Source of the DNA: Pseudomonas sp. MYb185
GTDB taxonomy: Bacteria; Pseudomonadota; Gammaproteobacteria; Pseudomonadales; Pseudomonadaceae
DNA length: 64,000 nucleotides
Direction of reading: 5' to 3'
Assembly (NCBI RefSeq): GCF_002979975.1
Contig: NZ_PCQD01000003.1
Span: 310,001-374,000 of the forward strand
Position 1 is the first letter of the stretch. Every line of letters begins with the position of its first letter. Both the position numbers and the translations under genes were made by a program. This document shows, in pieces, positions 9,551 through 17,112 of the stretch. The notes beneath the pieces are model-generated. The model was given only the letters and a program-made list of their open reading frames with translations. It had not been told where the DNA came from and did not search any database.

Positions 9551-10736
9551 GGTCAGTCACCATTACGCAGGGGATGGATTGGGGCGGGTGCAGGCCGATC
9601 TCCCTGTCACTCAGATAGCAGCCGGGGTCCTCGCCCCACAGATCGCCGCTGGCCCAGGCGCGGGTACGGGTATTGCCGTTGCAGATGGGCAGCCACTGAC
9701 ACTGGCCGCAGCGCCCGCCCACTGCGCGGGGATGCTGGCGCAGCTGCAGCAGCAGCGGGTCGGGGGCGTCCAGCCAGATATCCCTGAAACTACGCTGGCG
9801 GATATTGCCGACGCTGTGCTGCCACCAGTAGGTATCCGGGTGTACGTTGCCGGTGTTGTCGATATTGGCGATGCCACTGCCCGAGGCGTTGCCGCCCCAG
9901 GCGCGCAGCATCTGCTCCAGCCGTGGCGCATGCTGGGGAATGCGCCGTTGGGCCCACTGCAGCAGGGCGATGGCATCGGCATCGTTGTTGCCGGTGACGA
10001 AGTCGGTCTCGCGGCCCTGCTGTACGTCAGCCCAGGCCTGCTCGAACAGTTGATCCAGTACGTCCCTGGTCATCACATGGTGGGCATCGGCCTTGCGGCT
10101 GCGCTTGCCGCGACCGCTGTAGTTCAGGTGCGACAGATAGAACTTCTGCACGTCATGCTCGCGCATCAGTTCCAGCAGCGCCGGCATCTGCGGGTAATTA
10201 TGCTGGGTCAGGGTGGTGCGCAGACCGACGCGGATGTGGTGCTGGCGGCACAGGTCGATGGCATGCATCGAGGCGCTGAAGCTGCCCTTGAGCTGGCGCC
10301 ACTCATCATGCACCGCCTGCAGGCCGTCGATGCTGATGCCCACATAGTCGTAGCGGGCAGCGACGATCTGCTCGATATTGTCTTCGTTGATCAGCGTGCC
10401 ATTGGTCGACAGGGCGACGAAGAAGCCTTTTTCCCGGGCGTAGCTGGACAGCTGGAAGATGTCCTCGCGCAGCAGCGGCTCGCCGCCGGACAGGATCAGC
10501 ACCCGCACCCCGGCCTCATGCAGATCATCGATCACCCGCAGCGCCTCGGTGGTGTCCAGCTCGTCGCGGAATTCGCTGTCGGCGGAGGTGGCGTAGCAGT
10601 GCTTGCAGGTCAGGTTGCAGCGCCGCAGCAGGTTCCAGATCACCACCGGCGGGCGGCTGCCGGGTGTGCCGCGGGCACCGAGCACACGCAATCTGGGGTC
10701 GGCGAGGGCGCGCAGGTAGTGGCTTATTCTGAGCAT
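9543..10736 (-). CDS. nirJ: NirJ, radical SAM heme d1 biosynthesis protein
   Basis: 397 residues. The radical SAM cluster motif is CNLTCKHC (Cys40, Cys44, Cys47), followed by '[11 protein letters not shown]' for SAM binding. A C-terminal SPASM-type set of cysteines (343, 346, 352, 373) should hold a second iron-sulfur cluster. In the pathway NirJ removes propionates from 12,18-didecarboxysiroheme to form the keto groups of the d1 precursor. The start MLRISHYL agrees with family N-termini. It overlaps the end of nirH by 13 bases and the start of nirE by 8. Confidence 0.93.
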   Translation of the reverse strand: MLRISHYLRALADPRLRVLGARGTPGSRPPVVIWNLLRRCNLTCKHCYATSADSEFRDELDTTEALRVIDDLHEAGVRVLILSGGEPLLREDIFQLSSYAREKGFFVALSTNGTLINEDNIEQIVAARYDYVGISIDGLQAVHDEWRQLKGSFSASMHAIDLCRQHHIRVGLRTTLTQHNYPQMPALLELMREHDVQKFYLSHLNYSGRGKRSRKADAHHVMTRDVLDQLFEQAWADVQQGRETDFVTGNNDADAIALLQWAQRRIPQHAPRLEQMLRAWGGNASGSGIANIDNTGNVHPDTYWWQHSVGNIRQRSFRDIWLDAPDPLLLQLRQHPRAVGGRCGQCQWLPICNGNTRTRAWASGDLWGEDPGCYLSDREIGLHPPQSIPCVMVTDHA

Positions 10737-11332
10737 GAGGATGCCTCCTGAGGTGATGCCACCACTGTCGTCATTCTCCGCGAAGGCGGAGAATCCAGTG
10801 GGTCTGGCTCGACGGTTTGACGGGACGGTGGGTTCTCGGCTTTCTGCAGCCGCAGCCCGGTTTTCTTCAATATGCGGCTGCTGACCAGCATGTCGTCGGC
10901 GCGGCAGGCATCGCCGAGCAGCTCACGGATGCGCTGGCGGTCGGCGGCGATGTCCTCGGCGTTGCGGCCATGCACCATGGCGAACAGGTTGTAGCACCAG
11001 CCTTCCCGGCGCGGACGGCGGTAGCAGTGGCTGACGAAGGGCTGGGCGCCGATCAGCGGGCCGAGTTCATCCATGTGCGCATCGTCCACATCCCATACGG
11101 TCATGCCGTTGTGCCGGTAGCCGAGGCGGTAGTGGTTGGGCACCGCGGCGATGCGGCGGATGGCGCCATCCGCCTGCAATCGTTGCAGTAGCGCCAGGGT
11201 GTCTTCGGTGCTGATGCCGAGACGCTCGGCGATCCACGCCCAGGGCTCGGCCACCAGCGGCAGGCCGGCCTGGGTGAGTTCGATCAGGCGCCTGGCCAGT
11301 TCGGCGTCAGACGGGCAGATGCAGGCCGACAT
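10724..11332 (-). CDS. nirH: NirH, siroheme decarboxylase subunit with repeat-derived C-terminal tail
   Basis: 202 residues, against about 170 for the family as I recall it. An N-terminal helix-turn-helix of Lrp/AsnC type is followed by a RAM-like domain with the conserved 'HCYRRP...WCYNLFAMVHG' region. NirH works with NirG, alongside NirD-NirL, to decarboxylate siroheme to 12,18-didecarboxysiroheme. The family-like part ends near residue 163; the remaining tail is encoded in part by a small intergenic-type repeat (10769-10799) that contributes residues LDSPPSRRMTT. The stop lies inside nirJ. The start at 11332 overlaps the end of nirG by 26 bases. Confidence 0.88.
   Translation of the reverse strand: MSACICPSDAELARRLIELTQAGLPLVAEPWAWIAERLGISTEDTLALLQRLQADGAIRRIAAVPNHYRLGYRHNGMTVWDVDDAHMDELGPLIGAQPFVSHCYRRPRREGWCYNLFAMVHGRNAEDIAADRQRIRELLGDACRADDMLVSSRILKKTGLRLQKAENPPSRQTVEPDPLDSPPSRRMTTVVASPQEASSCSE
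10769..10799. repeat. Interspersed repeat inside the nirH 3' end
   Basis: Sequence of the form CGTCATTCTCCGCG-aa-ggCGGAGAATCCAG, an imperfect hairpin (TTCTCCGC / GCGGAGAA). Elements of this shape (CGTCATTCCCGCGAAGGCGGGAATCCAG) are widespread between genes in proteobacteria (family knowledge). Here it is translated as part of NirH. Confidence 0.7.
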
Positions 11333-11750
11333 GGTAGGTCTCCTCCTTGGGCAGGTTGAGTACCGGCAGGCCGGTCATGGCCTCGATGCGCTGGATACTG
11401 GCGTCGATCTCCCTGGGGCTTTCACAGGCCAGTACGAACCACATGTTCCAGTCATGCTCGCGGCGGTAGTTGTGGGCCACTTCGGGCAGGGCGTGCAGCT
11501 GCGTGGCGACCGTTTCGAAACGCGCCTCCGGCACCGACAGCGCGGCCAGGGTGAAGGCTCCGTTCAAACGTTCGATATCGAACATCGGGCCGAAGCGGGT
11601 CAGGGTGCCGTCGTCCAGCAGTGCCTGGGTACGTGCCAGCAGGGCCTCGGGTCGGCTGCCCAGCTCCTCGGCCAGCGTTTGCCAGGGCTGTGGCACCAAT
11701 GGCAGGCCATGTTGCAGGCGATTGATCAGACGCCGGTCAAGCTCATCCAT
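11307..11750 (-). CDS. nirG: NirG, siroheme decarboxylase subunit
   Basis: 147 residues, the length I recall for NirG. Lrp/AsnC-like fold: an N-terminal helix-turn-helix ([20 protein letters not shown]) and a C-terminal RAM-like domain with '[18 protein letters not shown]', where the histidine pair is implicated in decarboxylation. It is presumed to pair with NirH. The start at 11750 overlaps the end of nirL by 8 bases. The four paralogues nirD, nirL, nirG and nirH lie in order, and assignment among them rests on order and length. Confidence 0.88.
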   Translation of the reverse strand: MDELDRRLINRLQHGLPLVPQPWQTLAEELGSRPEALLARTQALLDDGTLTRFGPMFDIERLNGAFTLAALSVPEARFETVATQLHALPEVAHNYRREHDWNMWFVLACESPREIDASIQRIEAMTGLPVLNLPKEETYHVGLHLPV

Positions 11751-12249
11751 GGGCCACCTCCGCCGCCGGGGTGAAGCGGCCACCGCGCTGCTTGAAGGCG
11801 CGGGTGCTGAACAGCAGCCGGTGCGGCAGATGGTCCAGCTCGTAGCGCTCCAGCAAGCGCTCGATATGCGCCTGCACCGCTGCCCGCTCGCGGCCATGCA
11901 CCATGCAGAACAGGTTGAACGGCCAGTGCGGCAGACGGCGGGGCCGCTGGTAGCACAGGTTGATGCCGGGTGCGCTGCTGAGCTGTTCGCCGATGGCGTC
12001 GACCGCCTGATCGGGAATGTCCAGCACCAGCATGGCATTGGCACGAAAGCCCAGCGCCCGATGGTGCACCACCAGCCCGAAGCGGCGGAACAGGCCCTCG
12101 GTATTCCATTGGTTCACCTGATCCAGTACTGCCTGCTCGCTGGCACCGAGCTGTTCGGCTATATGCCGGTAAGGGCGGGTGGTCAGCGGCAGGCCACGTT
12201 CCAGCTGACGACGCAGGGCGAGCTGCTGGCTGGCGCAGAGTCCGGTCAT
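11743..12249 (-). CDS. nirL: NirL, siroheme decarboxylase subunit
   Basis: 168 residues. The ATG at 12249 overlaps the nirD stop (ATGA arrangement); a longer upstream open frame has no ribosome site and lies inside nirD. Lrp/AsnC-type helix-turn-helix ([26 protein letters not shown]) followed by '[25 protein letters not shown]', the NirL/NirH-type active-site region. It acts with NirD as one siroheme decarboxylase heterodimer in heme d1 synthesis. nirD and nirL are separate genes here, not fused as in some species. Confidence 0.88.
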   Translation of the reverse strand: MTGLCASQQLALRRQLERGLPLTTRPYRHIAEQLGASEQAVLDQVNQWNTEGLFRRFGLVVHHRALGFRANAMLVLDIPDQAVDAIGEQLSSAPGINLCYQRPRRLPHWPFNLFCMVHGRERAAVQAHIERLLERYELDHLPHRLLFSTRAFKQRGGRFTPAAEVAHG

Positions 12250-12704
12250 GGCGCATCCTCCAGCGGAAAGCCCAGGTCGATGCGATAGGCCCGGCGCATG
12301 GGCAGGTCCAGTGGTGCCAGGCCGGTGCTGTGCTGGATATCTTCCAGGCAGCGCTCCAATGCCTGCCGGTCCGGGCCGGTGAGTACGAACCACAGGTTGT
12401 AGTCATGCTCGCGCAGGTAGTTGTGATTGACCTCGGGATAGCGGTTGACCAGCTCGGCTACCTGCTCCAGTCGCTCCGGTGGTACCGCCAGTGCCACCAG
12501 GGTACTGGCCCCGGCGCGGCTGTGTTCGAATACCGGCCCGACCCGGGACAGCACCCCGCCGTCATCCAGTCGGCGCAGACAATCAAGCACCTCGGCCTCG
12601 CTGCAGCCCAGTTCCTCGGCCATGGCCTGCCAGGGCTCGGCGCACAGCGGCAGCTGGTGCTGGTAGCGTTCGATCAGGCGCTGGCTCAGGTCGTTCAGTT
12701 GCAT
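12246..12704 (-). CDS. nirD: NirD, siroheme decarboxylase subunit
   Basis: 152 residues, close to the 150 recalled for P. aeruginosa NirD. An N-terminal helix-turn-helix ([19 protein letters not shown]) is followed by '[18 protein letters not shown]', matching the NirD/NirG active-site segment. It partners NirL. A 223-base gap containing an interspersed repeat separates it from nirF upstream, the only break in an otherwise overlapping operon. Confidence 0.88.
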   Translation of the reverse strand: MQLNDLSQRLIERYQHQLPLCAEPWQAMAEELGCSEAEVLDCLRRLDDGGVLSRVGPVFEHSRAGASTLVALAVPPERLEQVAELVNRYPEVNHNYLREHDYNLWFVLTGPDRQALERCLEDIQHSTGLAPLDLPMRRAYRIDLGFPLEDAP

Positions 12705-12733
12705 GTCAGTCCCCTCTTGTCCTGTACGCCATT

Positions 12734-12824
12734 AGCGTCATTGCGAGCCCGCAGGGCGTGGCAATCCATATACCCGGAGTATCCGGCACCCACTGGGTTG
12801 CCGCGCTGTGCTCGCAATGACGCT
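12734..12824. repeat. Interspersed inverted-repeat element (family C), between nirF and nirD
   Basis: Two head-to-head copies of a unit starting AGCGTCATTGCGAG, the first running to GCAATCCA (12734-12767) and the second on the other strand (12793-12824). The same unit pairs occur at 26130-26233 and 42047-42140. The rest of the 223-base nirF-nirD gap shows no gene. Confidence 0.8.
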
Positions 12825-12927
12825 GGTGTGGTACAGCCGGAACGGTATTTGCCTGCCTCGCCGGGGTCCGGATTCGCAATGATGGGATGAGGACGTGACT
12901 GGTCATGTTGATCATCTGGACGGCTCC

Positions 12928-14118
12928 CTATAGGCCGGTCGCATGTGCGCGGCTGCTGAAGAAGATGCCGCTGGGGCTTTCGGCCGGCAGGCTGGTGATC
13001 TTCTTCAGCGTGTAGGGATCCCATACCTGGATTTCGCCACCGTCACGTACCGACAGCCACAACTGGTCGCCACGCGGGGTGAACTCCATGTGCAATACCG
13101 CCGGGCCCGGCTCCAGGGTGGCGATGACCTCATGGGTTTCGCTATCGATCACCTGCACCTGATGGTTGTCCGGGTGGGCGAAGTTGACCCAGATCTGCCG
13201 CGCATCCGGTCTGGCCATGACGAAGATCGGCTGGCCGGCGACATCGATGGCACCGGTCTGCTGCCAGTTGCTGCTGTCCATCACCAATACCTGGTGCTGA
13301 CCGACGGCGGGCACGAAGGCCTGGTCGCCGGCCAGGGTCCAGCCTTCCAGATGCGGCATCTTGTACACCGGCAGTTTCTGCTGGCCGCGGCCGTAACCGT
13401 CGAGAATGCGCGTCACGCCCCGCTCCGGGTGCCAGAGGTCGATCAGCGCCATGCCGTCCTCACCGAACAGCCCGGCGATGTAATAGCGGCCCTCGGGTGT
13501 GAGCAGGGCGTCATAAGGCTGCTTGCCGATGTTTTCGAAGCGGGTAGTGGCCGGCTGGTTGCCCTGGCTGAAATCCAGCAGCCAGGTCTCCCCGGTATCG
13601 AACAGGCTGTAGATGAAACGCCGGCCGGGCACGTCGGTGACACCGACCACCCGCGAGTTGGCGCTGCCATCAGCCAGCGGTGTGGCGGGGATATCGGCGA
13701 TCAGCTCCAGGCTTTGGGCATCGAACACCCGCACCCCGCCCGGCTCATAGTTGCCCACGGCGATCAGCGAGCCGTCACTGCTGATGGCCCCGCCGATGCT
13801 GTTGCCGGCCTGGATCACCCGCTGCTCCACCTTCTGCAGCAGCAGGTCGACCTTGGTCAGACCGCCGTCGCGACCGAACACATAGGCGTAGCGCTGGTCG
13901 CGGGAGAACACCACCGAGGCGTGGGACAGGTCACCCAGCCCGTCGATGCGGGCCAGGCTGGTGCGGGTGCTGCTTTCGATCAGTTGCAGGGTGCCGGTGG
14001 CGCGTTCCACCACCACGCCCAGATCGCCGGTGCCGCGCAGTGGCAGGGGCTGGGGCGAGTGGGCGCAGCCGCCAAGCAGCAGGGCGGCGATGGCCAGGGA
14101 TAGCAGCGGGCGTTTCAT
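12928..14118 (-). CDS. nirF: NirF, lipoprotein of heme d1 biosynthesis
   Basis: 396 residues. The lipoprotein signal MKRPLLSLAIAALLLGGC places the protein in the periplasm anchored to a membrane. The body is a d1-type eight-bladed beta-propeller with blades such as 'VIDSETHEVIATLEPG', and there is no cytochrome c motif. NirF is required for late heme d1 maturation and binds the d1 precursor. It overlaps the end of nirC by 4 bases. Confidence 0.92.
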   Translation of the reverse strand: MKRPLLSLAIAALLLGGCAHSPQPLPLRGTGDLGVVVERATGTLQLIESSTRTSLARIDGLGDLSHASVVFSRDQRYAYVFGRDGGLTKVDLLLQKVEQRVIQAGNSIGGAISSDGSLIAVGNYEPGGVRVFDAQSLELIADIPATPLADGSANSRVVGVTDVPGRRFIYSLFDTGETWLLDFSQGNQPATTRFENIGKQPYDALLTPEGRYYIAGLFGEDGMALIDLWHPERGVTRILDGYGRGQQKLPVYKMPHLEGWTLAGDQAFVPAVGQHQVLVMDSSNWQQTGAIDVAGQPIFVMARPDARQIWVNFAHPDNHQVQVIDSETHEVIATLEPGPAVLHMEFTPRGDQLWLSVRDGGEIQVWDPYTLKKITSLPAESPSGIFFSSRAHATGL

Positions 14119-14504
14119 GGGCGGGGGTATCCTTGCAGCAGGCGGTCGACCAGCCAGGCGATATCCTGCTCATCGAGCAGGGCATTCCAGCCGGGCATGG
14201 CGGTACCGGGGCGGCCATGGGCCACGGTGGCAATCAGGCTGTCGCGGGGCTTGTCGGCCAGTGCCTGGCGGGTCAGCGCCGGGCCCAGCCCGCCGGTCAT
14301 GCGCAGGCCGTGGCAGGAGCCGCAGTCCTGCAACAGCAGGTTATCGAGCTGACGCTGGCGCTGCTCATCCGGTCCGGCCTGGAGCAGGGGGCTCAGCAGG
14401 GCCAGACAGACCAGCAGGATCAGGGCGCAGCGCTGGCCAGATGCCGTATTGGCCCCAGCCATACCCGGGGTGCCGGAGCGCAGTAAACCCACCGCCGCAG
14501 CCAT
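14115..14504 (-). CDS. nirC: NirC, small periplasmic c-type cytochrome
   Basis: 129 residues from the ATG at 14504, which has a clear ribosome site (GGAG six bases ahead). A TTG at 14516 in the same frame is a poorer start. A hydrophobic signal region (about residues 27-42) precedes a single cytochrome c domain with CGSCH (Cys61, Cys64, His65) and a distal Met in 'GTAMPGW'. NirC is the proposed electron acceptor for NirN/NirF in heme d1 synthesis. It is the first gene of this operon. In P. aeruginosa nirS and nirM precede it, and both are absent from this window. Confidence 0.9.
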   Translation of the reverse strand: MAAAVGLLRSGTPGMAGANTASGQRCALILLVCLALLSPLLQAGPDEQRQRQLDNLLLQDCGSCHGLRMTGGLGPALTRQALADKPRDSLIATVAHGRPGTAMPGWNALLDEQDIAWLVDRLLQGYPRP

Positions 14505-14543
14505 CGTGTTCTCCAATCATCGAACTGTCGATTGATGGTCTCG

Positions 14544-14585
14544 ATTATGTGCGTAATCGGGGTGTGTGAATTTGACCGAGATCAT
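14544..14585 (-). promoter_or_regulatory. ANR/DNR-type promoter of the nir operon
   Basis: TTGAC-CGAG-ATCAT at 14572-14585 matches the FNR/ANR/DNR consensus TTGAT-N4-ATCAA at 8 of 10 positions. A -10 box CATAAT (minus strand, 14549-14544) puts transcription start near 14537, exactly 41.5 bases from the box centre, which is the class II activator geometry. Start to nirC is about 33 bases. This predicts expression under low oxygen with nitric oxide or nitrite. Confidence 0.7.
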
Positions 14586-14664
14586 TTCAGCCTGCGACAT
14601 AATGTCCGGTCGAATCGTGTGGGATTTGGCTGCGGTGTGCCGTTGGTCGCGATAATGGTGCTGC

Positions 14665-14678
14665 TTGATACCGATCAA
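14665..14678 (+). promoter_or_regulatory. Perfect FNR/ANR box upstream of the small Cys-rich gene
   Basis: TTGAT-ACCG-ATCAA is a full match to the consensus. Centred at 14671.5, it predicts a start near 14713, with TAGCCT at 14701-14706 in the -10 position and the ATG at 14737. It may also influence the divergent nirC promoter about 90 bases away. Confidence 0.75.
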
Positions 14679-14736
14679 GGCCGCACCGGGCATGCGCTTC
14701 TAGCCTGTGACTGACCCCAGCCCAAGGAGCAGGATA

Positions 14737-14901
14737 ATGAAACGATTGATGACGCTGGTCCGCTATCTGTTGACCTCCGGCCATACCGTGCAGGCAGCCG
14801 ACCGCGAATTGTGCACGGCCCGGAGCATGTGCCTGGGCTGCGACGGCAAGCCCAACTGCCATCTGGCCCGGATGCTGCGCCAGGGCGCGCGGCATATCTG
14901 A
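14737..14901 (+). CDS. Small Cys-rich protein, anaerobically controlled, function unknown
   Basis: 54 residues. The ATG at 14737 has an AAGGAG ribosome site (14724-14729) at good distance. No signal peptide or membrane segment. The C-terminal half carries four cysteines spaced C-x5-C-x2-C-x5-C (CTARSMC, LGCDGKPNC), suited to an iron-sulfur cluster or zinc. I do not recognise the family. The perfect FNR-type box upstream and the divergent heme d1 operon suggest a role in low-oxygen or nitrogen-oxide metabolism (inference). It converges on the sensor kinase gene. Confidence 0.7.
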   Translation: MKRLMTLVRYLLTSGHTVQAADRELCTARSMCLGCDGKPNCHLARMLRQGARHI

Positions 14902-14941
14902 GCTGGCCAGCGGCAGGCGCTGGTGACCGCCTGTCGGGCCG

Positions 14942-16315
14942 TCAGCCCGGGGAGTTCAGCTGCGCGGGTCCCGCGCAGGGCAGGACCACTTCCGCTGTCA
15001 GTCCGCCACCGCTGCGGTTGCTCAGGGCCAGGGTGCCCTGATGCCGGTCCACGATCAGGCGCACGATGGACAGCCCCAATCCGCTGCCGAAGTCATCGCG
15101 CTGTGCCCGCCAGAAGCGTTCGGTCACCTTGGCTATCTGATCATCGGCAATGCCCGGGCCCTGATCCTGCACGGCGATGCGGATGTGCGCGCCATCCTGG
15201 GACAGGTCGATGTCGACCGGGGTGGAGGAAGGGGAGTAGCGCAGGGCGTTGTCGAGCAGATTGCGCAGGGTGGCCACCATCAGCGAGTGGGGAATGGCAG
15301 CGCTCAAGGGAGCGTTGGTCCGTTGGACCAGGCGAATGCGCGTATCGGCATCCAGGCCAATGGCGGTCAGCTCCGCACCGGCCTGCCTGGCGGCTGCGGT
15401 CACGTCAGCGAGCTGTGGCTCGGTCGGTTCCTGCTGGCTGTCCAGGCGCGCAAGCAACAGCAACTGATCCAGTGTTTCCTGCAGATACACGGCACCCTGT
15501 TCGGCGGATGCCAGGGAGTCCTGTACCAGACCGCCTTCCCTGCCCTGGGCGATTGCCAGCCGGGCGACCTGCAGGTGGGTCTTGATGGCAGTCAGGGGAG
15601 TACGCAATTCGTGGGCGGCATCGTCGGTGAACTGGCGTTCCCGCAGGATGGCACCCGCCACCCTCTGCAGCAGATCATGGATGGTATCGACCAGCGGTTG
15701 CAGATCGGGTGGCGCACTGACTGTCGGCAGTGGGGAAAGGTCGCCCGGATCGCGTCCTGCCAGCAGGGCACGGATGCGATCGAAGGGTTGCAAGCCCTTG
15801 CCGATGGCCCGCCAGGACAATAGCAGGCTGCCCACCAGGGCGATGGCAAATGGCAGCCCGAAGGACAGGGCCAGGCCCTGCAGCAGGGTATCGCGCACAT
15901 TCATCCGGTCCGCTGTGGCGATACGCAGGTCGCCCTGCTCCAGCACATAGACGCGCCAGAGGTTGCCGTTGCGCCGGTAGGTGCCGAAGCCGGGCTGGGT
16001 ATCGCTCATGTCCGGGCCACCCTGGGTCCGCACCAGGGTCTTGCTGGTGATCTGGCCGCGCATGATGCTGACCTCGCAGGCCAGGCCGTCCAGGGTGGCA
16101 ATATCGATCTGCGCCTGACTGGTATCGACATCCAGCACGTCAACCGGCATCTGTTCGATCAGGCCGGCGACCATGCGCGCGGAGGCTTGCAAGCGGTTGT
16201 CCAGCACCGCTTGCAGCTCCCGGCGCATATCCATGAACAGCCAGCCGGCCACCAGGCTCCACAGCAGGGTGAGGGAGATGCCGATGGCGAGCAGCAACCG
16301 CAGCCTGAGAGTCAT
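14942..16315 (-). CDS. Sensor histidine kinase, QseC/PmrB type
   Basis: 457 residues from the ATG at 16315. Membrane segment 1 (about residues 5-27), a periplasmic sensing loop of roughly 130 residues, membrane segment 2 ('GLPFAIALVGSLLLSW'), then a HAMP-like linker. The HisKA H-box is 'DDAAHELRTPLTAIK'; the ATPase part has N-box 'LLDNALRYS', G1 'DQGPGIADD' and G2 'GSGLGLSI'. It overlaps its response regulator by 4 bases (ATGA), so the two are a pair. Together with tsdB-tsdA it lies in one direction, and I infer that it controls those genes. The signal is unknown. Confidence 0.88.
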   Translation of the reverse strand: MTLRLRLLLAIGISLTLLWSLVAGWLFMDMRRELQAVLDNRLQASARMVAGLIEQMPVDVLDVDTSQAQIDIATLDGLACEVSIMRGQITSKTLVRTQGGPDMSDTQPGFGTYRRNGNLWRVYVLEQGDLRIATADRMNVRDTLLQGLALSFGLPFAIALVGSLLLSWRAIGKGLQPFDRIRALLAGRDPGDLSPLPTVSAPPDLQPLVDTIHDLLQRVAGAILRERQFTDDAAHELRTPLTAIKTHLQVARLAIAQGREGGLVQDSLASAEQGAVYLQETLDQLLLLARLDSQQEPTEPQLADVTAAARQAGAELTAIGLDADTRIRLVQRTNAPLSAAIPHSLMVATLRNLLDNALRYSPSSTPVDIDLSQDGAHIRIAVQDQGPGIADDQIAKVTERFWRAQRDDFGSGLGLSIVRLIVDRHQGTLALSNRSGGGLTAEVVLPCAGPAQLNSPG

Positions 16316-16983
16316 CCCCCGGGCTCCGCCGTGCCCAGCCGGTAGCCCTGGCCGCGAACGGTTTCGATGATGTCCTGGCCCAGTTTGCGGCGCAGATGAT
16401 GAATATGCACACTCAGGGCATTGCTCTCGATGTTCATCTCCAGACCGTAGAGACTGTCCTCGAGCTGGGTGTTGCTGAGAATCTGCCGGGGGTACTGGCA
16501 GAACACCTGCAGCAGGGCGAGCTCGCGCCGCGACAGGCTGACGGGAATACCCGCGCACCAGGCCTGGCCCTGATCGGGAAGGATACGCACGTTACGCCAG
16601 ACCAGCTCGCGGACGGCGCGGCCACCGGCACGTCGCAGCAGGGCCTGCAGGCGAGCGCACAGCTCATCCAGATCAAAGGGCTTGGTCAGGTAGTCGTCGG
16701 CGCCGTCCTGCAGGCCTTGAATGCGGTGGGCCACGGCATCCCGGGCAGTGAGTACGAGGATGGGCAGGTCCTGCCCGGAGGCGCGCCAGCGGCGCAGCAG
16801 GGACAGGCCATCCTCATCCGGCAGACCCAGATCGAGAATCGCCAGGTCCACATGGGTGGAGCGCAATACGCTGTCGGCAGAGCCCGCGGTATGGACCCGG
16901 GTCACCGAATAGCCATGCAACTGGAGACCGGCACAGATGCCACTGGCTACCAGCGCGTTATCTTCGATCAGCAATACATGCAT
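16312..16983 (-). CDS. OmpR-family response regulator, PmrA/QseB/TctD type
   Basis: 223 residues. The receiver domain has 'LIEDN', phosphorylation site Asp51 in 'AILDLGLPDEDG', Thr in 'VLTARD' and Lys in 'YLTKPFD'. The C-terminal winged helix ends 'NALSVHIHHLRRKLG...IETVRGQGYRLG', typical of the PmrA/QseB subgroup that binds paired CTTAA-type direct repeats. Such a box lies upstream of tsdB at 18979-18995. The start at 16983 was chosen over an upstream frame extension because receiver domains begin right at 'MHVLLIED'. A 129-base gap separates it from tsdA. Confidence 0.9.
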   Translation of the reverse strand: MHVLLIEDNALVASGICAGLQLHGYSVTRVHTAGSADSVLRSTHVDLAILDLGLPDEDGLSLLRRWRASGQDLPILVLTARDAVAHRIQGLQDGADDYLTKPFDLDELCARLQALLRRAGGRAVRELVWRNVRILPDQGQAWCAGIPVSLSRRELALLQVFCQYPRQILSNTQLEDSLYGLEMNIESNALSVHIHHLRRKLGQDIIETVRGQGYRLGTAEPGG

Positions 16984-17075
16984 TGTCACTCCTGCCCCGA
17001 TCCTGAAAGCTGCCGGGGACCGCGCCCCGCCCATGGCATTCTACTGGTTATCGTGGCGGGTCATGGCCTGAACGG

Positions 17076-17099
17076 AGGGGGAGGCGGCCGCCGCCCCCT
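17076..17099 (-). terminator. GC-rich hairpin after tsdA (possible weak terminator or pause)
   Basis: AGGGGG pairs with CCCCCT around a self-complementary GGCGGCCGCC core, just 13 bases after the tsdA stop. There is no T-run, so it may only reduce read-through into the response regulator gene or protect the tsdBA mRNA end. Confidence 0.35.
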
Positions 17100-17112
17100 G
17101 CTCCGTGCTCTC

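Noticed and set aside
12709-12901. Small frames between nirF and nirD as possible genes
   Set aside because: They are translations of the inverted-repeat element and lack ribosome sites.
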